This document shows, in pieces, positions 6,080 to 10,049 of a stretch of DNA of 10,049 nt. The position numbers and the translations under genes were made by a program. A model generated the notes under the pieces. The model made no database searches. It was not told the DNA's origin and saw only the letters and a list, made by a program, of their open reading frames with translations. Source of the DNA: Muribaculaceae bacterium. GTDB lineage: Bacteria; Bacteroidota; Bacteroidia; Bacteroidales; Muribaculaceae. The stretch lies in NCBI GenBank assembly GCA_009775225.1, contig VSPE01000060.1:1-10049 (forward strand). The letters run 5' to 3'. Positions within the stretch are counted from its first letter, which is position 1. Each line of letters starts with the position of its first letter.

Positions 6080-6583
6080 ATGGCAAGCGTAAAATTTCAA
6101 GAAAACCTCATAAACCTACAGAGCAATCTGCTAAACTTCGCATATATGCTCACCTCTAACCGCGATGACGCATACGACCTCCTGCAGGATACAACCATAA
6201 AGGCGCTCGACAACGAAGATAAATACGCCGAAGGCACCAACTTCAAGGGCTGGGTATTCACCATAATGCGTAATATCTTCATCAACAACTACCGCCGCAC
6301 CGTACGCAGCGCAACAGTGGTCGATACCACCGACAACCTATACTTGCTCAACCTCGGGCAGGAGTGCGGCGCCGAGTCGCCCGAAGAGAGCTACGGCGCT
6401 CAGGAAATCACAAAGGCTATCAACGAGTTCCCGGAAGAATACCGCATCCCCTTCTCGATGCATGTGGCAGGCTACAAATACAACGAAATAGCCGAGCACA
6501 CAGGCCTGCCTCTCGGAACTATCAAGAGCCGAATATTCACCGCCCGCAAGAAGCTCCAGGAGCGTTTCTCAGACTACCGATAA
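6080..6583 (+). CDS. ECF-type RNA polymerase sigma factor
   Basis: A 167-residue sigma-70 family factor lacking regions 1 and 3, which directs RNA polymerase to a specific set of promoters. The sigma-2 domain spans about residues 10-75, including FAYMLTSNRDDAYDLLQDT and FKGWVFTIMRNIFINNYRR, the core-binding and -10 recognition part. Sigma-4 covers about 113-160, with helix-turn-helix YNEIAEHTGLPLGTIKSRI for -35 recognition. The frame stays open to a TTG at 6026, but that codon lies in the predicted -7 box. MASVKFQENL at 6080 also matches the usual N-terminus of Bacteroidetes relatives as I recall them, so I chose the ATG. No anti-sigma gene stands next to it within the window: the downstream neighbour is convergent. 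What it controls cannot be told from the sequence. Confidence 0.92.
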   Translation: MASVKFQENLINLQSNLLNFAYMLTSNRDDAYDLLQDTTIKALDNEDKYAEGTNFKGWVFTIMRNIFINNYRRTVRSATVVDTTDNLYLLNLGQECGAESPEESYGAQEITKAINEFPEEYRIPFSMHVAGYKYNEIAEHTGLPLGTIKSRIFTARKKLQERFSDYR

Positions 6584-6701
6584 TCTCATTCTCCTACATA
6601 CTCATCTCCTCGTTTTACACAACGCCATATAAAATATACCGATAACGGTACTCATCTCAGATAAAAAAGATTGTTTCACTACTGCCTCTTATGAAAGACT
6701 G

Positions 6702-6734
6702 CGGGCGCCCCGACTTAGGAAGTCGCGGCGCCCG
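6702..6734. terminator. GC-rich hairpin between convergent genes
   Basis: CGGGCGCC and CGACTT (6702-6709, 6711-6716) pair with AAGTCG and GGCGCCCG (6720-6725, 6727-6734), giving 14 bp with one C/C mismatch and a 3-nt loop. It lies 118 nt after the sigma factor stop and 40 nt after the stop of the leftward surface-protein gene, so it can terminate both. Neither side has a strong T-run (the minus strand continues CAGTCTTTCAT), so efficiency is uncertain. Confidence 0.6.
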
Positions 6735-6757
6735 TGAGGGTTCTATGCTATCTTCCT

Positions 6758-6774
6758 GCTCCAGTCGATGGAGC
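6758..6774 (-). other. Small hairpin abutting the surface-protein stop codon
   Basis: GCTCCA (6758-6763) pairs perfectly with TGGAGC (6769-6774) around a 5-nt loop, starting at the base immediately after the minus-strand TAA (6775-6777). It may protect the mRNA 3' end or act together with the larger hairpin 24 nt further on. It is short and could be chance. Confidence 0.3.
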
Positions 6775-9774
6775 TTATCGGCTGAATTTACATGAGATGC
6801 CGGCACATGAGGCTATGTAAAGACCTGTCGGTAAAGCGGGCATTGGGATTTCTGTATCGCTTCTGCTAACCTGAACCTGCATCACTACTCTACCGTCGAC
6901 TGAATATATGACAAGCGTCGAGGGTGCGCCTTGCGACTTGACCACCATTACATTGCCGATGATTTCAATCGAAGTCTGTGCCGACTCCGACAAAGAGCCG
7001 ATAGCCGACGAAAAGCGGGCCGAGAGGTCAAGGTCGGAGCTTATTACCGACGCTGCCGTATATAGTTTACCGTCGGCATCCTCCCAGCCATAGAAATCCT
7101 TTCCGGCAACTTCGGGTGCGGGAGGCAGTCTGAGAGCAGCATTACTATATACAGTATCGTAAGGCTTGCCGGCGACACTAAATGTGACCTTGTACACATG
7201 GTTGCCCCCGGTATACACTTCGGGCATACTTTCACTGCGGTCGAGATTCTGGCCGAACAGCATTTCGGAGTGGTCGCCGTTGAGCAGATATGCGACCTTG
7301 CCCGAATGGAATTCGGCGGCAGTAGCTTTCTCCCCTCCGGCATCATTGTAGCCGAAATCATCAAGATAGTAGTTGTTGTCGCAGAAGAAACCGGGAGTCT
7401 TCCGCAGACCGACAATAACACCCTTATTGGAGCCACCGGCACTTATCGTGCCGGAAATATAATTGTTAGTAATGGTTTCCGAGCCTGCGGTGATGTTTGA
7501 GTAGCCATTGATACCTCCCACATATTTAGGCGCCTTTGAGCCTTTGTAATCAATATTGCCCGAGAAACTGCACCCGTTGAACACAGCTTCGACTCCTGCC
7601 ACAGATGAATTTGTGCAGCCTGTGAGACCTCCGAGGCCGTTTGTAACGGTTCCGTTCACAGTTATGATGCCTGAGTATGAAGAATTTTTAACCTCGGCCG
7701 ATTTCATAAAACCTGTGAGGCCTCCAACATAACCCGGAGTGCCGTACACTATAAATCTGACATCGCTGTGGCAGTTACTGATAGAGCCTATATTATTGGC
7801 CTTACCTATCAGCGAGCCTACGATTGCCTTGGCGACCATATTCGTCGGCACCTCAATTCTGCCGGAGAGATACAGATTTCGGATGCTGCTGTTGATGTTG
7901 TTTGTCCCTCCGATAAGAGCACAGAAGTGGGTATTGCCTGTCAGGTCGGATTTATTGATGTACATGTTGCGAATATGATAACCCTGCCCGTCGAAATTAC
8001 CATTGAACCACGAGCCGTAGCCGATAGGAGTCCACGGCTGACCGCCGAGGTCTATGTCGGACGCGAGTTTAACGCCGTCCACAGGAGTACCCTTATTAAC
8101 GCGCTCGGCTATCCACGCAAGCTCAGCGCCACAGTATATCAGATAGTTGCCGAAGGCATCCACCCGAGGCTGCACTACCGATTTTCCGTCCCACGGGTCT
8201 TTCGCCACCGGTTCGAACGGTTCAATATCTATCATTGCCGGCACCATTATGGCCATCGCATTGATATATCCCACCTTGTAGCGGTCTGCCGAGGTGGCTC
8301 CGGGCGTGACAGTAATGCGCAGGGAACCGTCGGCAGCGGCGTATACTCCCGACAGCGTGGCGGTGAGCGACGTGTTGTTATTGCAGTTGAGTGCTATAAA
8401 ATTGTCAGTTCTGCCAAAGGTAGAATACTCGGCCTCGTACACCTCGGCGGCGTTTGTCAGCGAGCCAAAGAAATGTATGTCACAGGCAGCGTCGCTGTCG
8501 AGTCCGTGAAACACCACCTCACCACATTCGGCGAGAATACCGTCTTTTTCGACACCGTTCACCCAAAAGCCTGTTTCAGATACCGATGCAGGCATATTGA
8601 GTAATGTCTGTGTTTCTGCGGCTCCTTCCGACGTAGTTCCGGCGAAGCTTCCGGCAATCTTCAGCGAAATGCCCGAAGGCGAACCGTCGGCATATTTCAA
8701 CACCGGCATCTCAAATCCTGACTGACAGGCTATTACATTATTCCAGCCAGACTCTTGAGTAGCATCGGGCTCGGTGAAGTTTATGTACACAGCTTTCTTA
8801 CCCGGCACACTCAGGTGCGGTATTATGGCAAGGGCGTTCAGGTGATATACGCCGCCATTGCCGGACATATTCTCCATACGGATGCGCCCGCCCTCGTCGG
8901 CCACAATGCCTGCCACACACACCGTCTTGTCGGAATTTCCGGCAGTTTCAAGAGATGCCTCGCCACTGTTGCCGCCTGTAAATCGGAAAGTAGATTTATC
9001 CCCTTGGGCCGACGATGCGTAAACCTTCATATCGTAGGCCTGTCCAGGATAGAGGCCCGAAATCATGACCGCGCTACGGCCTGAGCCATAGAACGACGAG
9101 CGAGCGGCTTTATCGGGCATTACGAAGTCGCTTCCCTCATAGAGCATACCGTCGGAGGCTATGCCGTCAAAGCGCTCTTCTACCGTCACGCAGATGTCGG
9201 TCCCGTATCCTTTATTGTTGAACACCTGCCGCAGAGCCGCACCCGACACCTGAGAGGTGATGCTATTCCATACATTGCCTGCAGAGTCGGCACTGCCGGC
9301 ATCCAATCCGAAATTAATAAATACAGGCCTGTCCAATACCGAGAATACGGCATCCGGGTTCACTCCGAAGTCTTCCTGCAGCGAAGTGACCGACATCGGT
9401 GTCTCCAAGGCCTTTGCCACGGCAGTCTTGCACATGTCGGCGCAAAATTGGCTCATGCCGTCAGGCCTGTAGCTTACATCGAACGGACTTTTGCCGAATA
9501 TCTTGGCATACCATGTCAGAGAGGCGGTATAACGGCCATGAATAAGGTCAAGATGATAGCCGTCGCGGTTGTATGCGTCGCCGATATAGCTCGTGCGTCC
9601 ATTCTGAACTGCGGTGCCGGCAGGGATGATGTTCTCCACTCCTATGCCCGACTGCATGGCGGCACGCGGTACACAATCGGTAATTTTTGCATATTGGTCG
9701 GTCTGGTCCTGATAGAGACCTTGGTTTACAAGCTCGAGCATTTTCGAAGAGCCGTCCTGATAAGCCCATGTCAT
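6775..9774 (-). CDS. Large secreted modular protein: DUF4886 (SGNH-hydrolase-like), GLUG beta-helix, InlB-like repeat and T9SS-like tail; 5' end disrupted
   Basis: 999 codons from the only in-frame ATG (9774); homology continues upstream to about 9996, so this is not the true start. Residues 1-135 are the C-terminal part of a DUF4886 domain: TWAYQDGS, IIPAGTAVQNGRTSYIGD, then NRDGYHLD, whose Asp71 and His74 match the Asp-x-x-His of SGNH hydrolases. The nucleophile block would lie beyond the window. Two related modules follow (about 151-320 and 328-512), each opening with INF and ending in NA-L/M-AI-I/M. About 540-815 is a GLUG-type beta-helix (IDLGGQPWTPIG, FDGQGYHIRNMYI, GGLTG, GGINGYSN). 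About 859-925 resembles the Listeria-Bacteroides (Flg_new/InlB) repeat ending in FYGWEDADG. Residues 935-999 are a type IX secretion sorting-like tail (YSVDGRVV, LPTGLYIA). It is probably a cell-surface or secreted esterase-like carbohydrate enzyme; the substrate is unknown. Confidence 0.88.
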   Translation of the reverse strand: MTWAYQDGSSKMLELVNQGLYQDQTDQYAKITDCVPRAAMQSGIGVENIIPAGTAVQNGRTSYIGDAYNRDGYHLDLIHGRYTASLTWYAKIFGKSPFDVSYRPDGMSQFCADMCKTAVAKALETPMSVTSLQEDFGVNPDAVFSVLDRPVFINFGLDAGSADSAGNVWNSITSQVSGAALRQVFNNKGYGTDICVTVEERFDGIASDGMLYEGSDFVMPDKAARSSFYGSGRSAVMISGLYPGQAYDMKVYASSAQGDKSTFRFTGGNSGEASLETAGNSDKTVCVAGIVADEGGRIRMENMSGNGGVYHLNALAIIPHLSVPGKKAVYINFTEPDATQESGWNNVIACQSGFEMPVLKYADGSPSGISLKIAGSFAGTTSEGAAETQTLLNMPASVSETGFWVNGVEKDGILAECGEVVFHGLDSDAACDIHFFGSLTNAAEVYEAEYSTFGRTDNFIALNCNNNTSLTATLSGVYAAADGSLRITVTPGATSADRYKVGYINAMAIMVPAMIDIEPFEPVAKDPWDGKSVVQPRVDAFGNYLIYCGAELAWIAERVNKGTPVDGVKLASDIDLGGQPWTPIGYGSWFNGNFDGQGYHIRNMYINKSDLTGNTHFCALIGGTNNINSSIRNLYLSGRIEVPTNMVAKAIVGSLIGKANNIGSISNCHSDVRFIVYGTPGYVGGLTGFMKSAEVKNSSYSGIITVNGTVTNGLGGLTGCTNSSVAGVEAVFNGCSFSGNIDYKGSKAPKYVGGINGYSNITAGSETITNNYISGTISAGGSNKGVIVGLRKTPGFFCDNNYYLDDFGYNDAGGEKATAAEFHSGKVAYLLNGDHSEMLFGQNLDRSESMPEVYTGGNHVYKVTFSVAGKPYDTVYSNAALRLPPAPEVAGKDFYGWEDADGKLYTAASVISSDLDLSARFSSAIGSLSESAQTSIEIIGNVMVVKSQGAPSTLVIYSVDGRVVMQVQVSRSDTEIPMPALPTGLYIASCAGISCKFSR

Positions 9775-10049
9775 ATACAGAAAAAATTCTGCATCTTTGT
9801 TGGTGAGGTGCTCTCGCAGATAGGCGATGAGATTATCGAGATACGGAAAGTACTGACTGTAATCGCCCGAATAGTTATGGTCGGTCTGAATAACGACTAC
9901 ATCCCACGGTTCCGATGCAATAATATCTTTGTCGAAGCAGCGGCTGGCAGCACCTGTCGAGCTTGTCTTACCGTCACTGGCGTCTTTTAAAATCTGTTAA
10001 TGCGAAATTATTAAACTCTGTATTCATGTTGGTTACGCGATTTTCAGGC
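9775..10049 (-). pseudogene. Out-of-start and frameshifted 5' part of the DUF4886 surface-protein gene
   Basis: The frame of the large gene is open up to a TAA at 9997-9999. It encodes DUF4886 sequence with DGTKSS, EPWDVVVIQTD, SGDYSQYFPYLDNL and NKDAEFFLY, which lines up with family residues just before TWAYQ. No ATG, GTG or TTG occurs in this stretch, so it cannot be the gene start. Another frame is open from the window edge to about 9977 and reads PENRVTNMNTEFNNFALTDFK. Removing one base from the TTTTAAAA run (9985-9992) joins them as NNFALTDFKDASDGTKSS. This suggests a one-base insertion, either a genuine inactivating or phase-variable change or a sequencing error. The signal peptide and the SGNH Ser block should lie beyond 10049. 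Confidence 0.6.

Noticed and set aside
7768..8604. 278-codon plus-strand open frame opposite the surface-protein gene
   Set aside because: The minus strand has clear domain homology here. The plus-strand product has no recognisable domain and is rich in His, Arg and Val as expected of an antisense shadow.
9977..9999. Programmed ribosomal frameshifting at TTTTAAAA
   Set aside because: Joining the two frames needs a +1 shift, not the -1 slip such runs usually promote, and no stimulatory structure is evident. An indel is the simpler reading.
1..10049. CRISPR array, prophage, integrase, toxin-antitoxin or restriction system
   Set aside because: No regularly spaced repeats, integrase, transposase, nuclease or toxin-like motifs were seen in any frame; both tRNAs are intact with no adjacent attachment-site duplication visible.

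Overview
The window reads as a chromosomal segment of a Bacteroidales bacterium with fairly high GC coding DNA, possibly Muribaculaceae-like. Four things point to this phylum. Promoters have the Bacteroidota form (a TTTG-like -33 box, 19-20 nt, then a TAnnTTTG -7 box). No gene has a clear Shine-Dalgarno sequence. The ECF sigma factor is of a Bacteroidota type. A large surface protein carries DUF4886, GLUG and InlB-like modules and a T9SS-like C-terminal tail. The family-level guess is inference from codon use and gene style only.

Layout. Bases 1-543 are AT-rich and hold no convincing protein gene. They contain a long imperfect hairpin (about 113-292) that looks like a structured non-coding RNA. 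Next come tRNA-Leu(CAA) on the minus strand with its own terminator and promoter, and back to back with it a plus-strand promoter for an exported S41 (CtpA-type) protease (763-2427). An OmpA/Pal-type lipoprotein follows (2496-3338). A bidirectional terminator then separates it from the convergent tRNA-Gln(UUG) on the minus strand. Plus-strand genes resume with a translationally coupled NatA/NatB-like ABC exporter pair (3631-4569 and 4566-5828). This pair ends in a 16-bp perfect inverted repeat followed by a T-rich tail. A stand-alone ECF sigma factor follows (6080-6583).

The right third (6775 to the window edge) is a single minus-strand gene for a very large secreted modular protein: a DUF4886 SGNH-hydrolase-like domain, two related beta-sandwich-like modules, a GLUG beta-helix, an InlB/Flg_new-type repeat and a C-terminal sorting tail. 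Its DUF4886 homology runs upstream of the only in-frame ATG (9774) to an in-frame stop at 9997-9999. The reading appears to continue in another frame beyond a TTTTAAAA run, so the gene is probably frameshifted here, either biologically or by sequencing error.

Most of the window is ordinary envelope housekeeping: protease, peptidoglycan-binding lipoprotein, exporter, sigma factor and tRNAs. No phage, CRISPR or defence system is visible. The items most worth a second look are the structured RNA candidate at the left edge, the nested TGTTACA-type palindrome after the ABC operon, the near-identical promoter modules of the two tRNAs, and the frameshifted modular surface protein.
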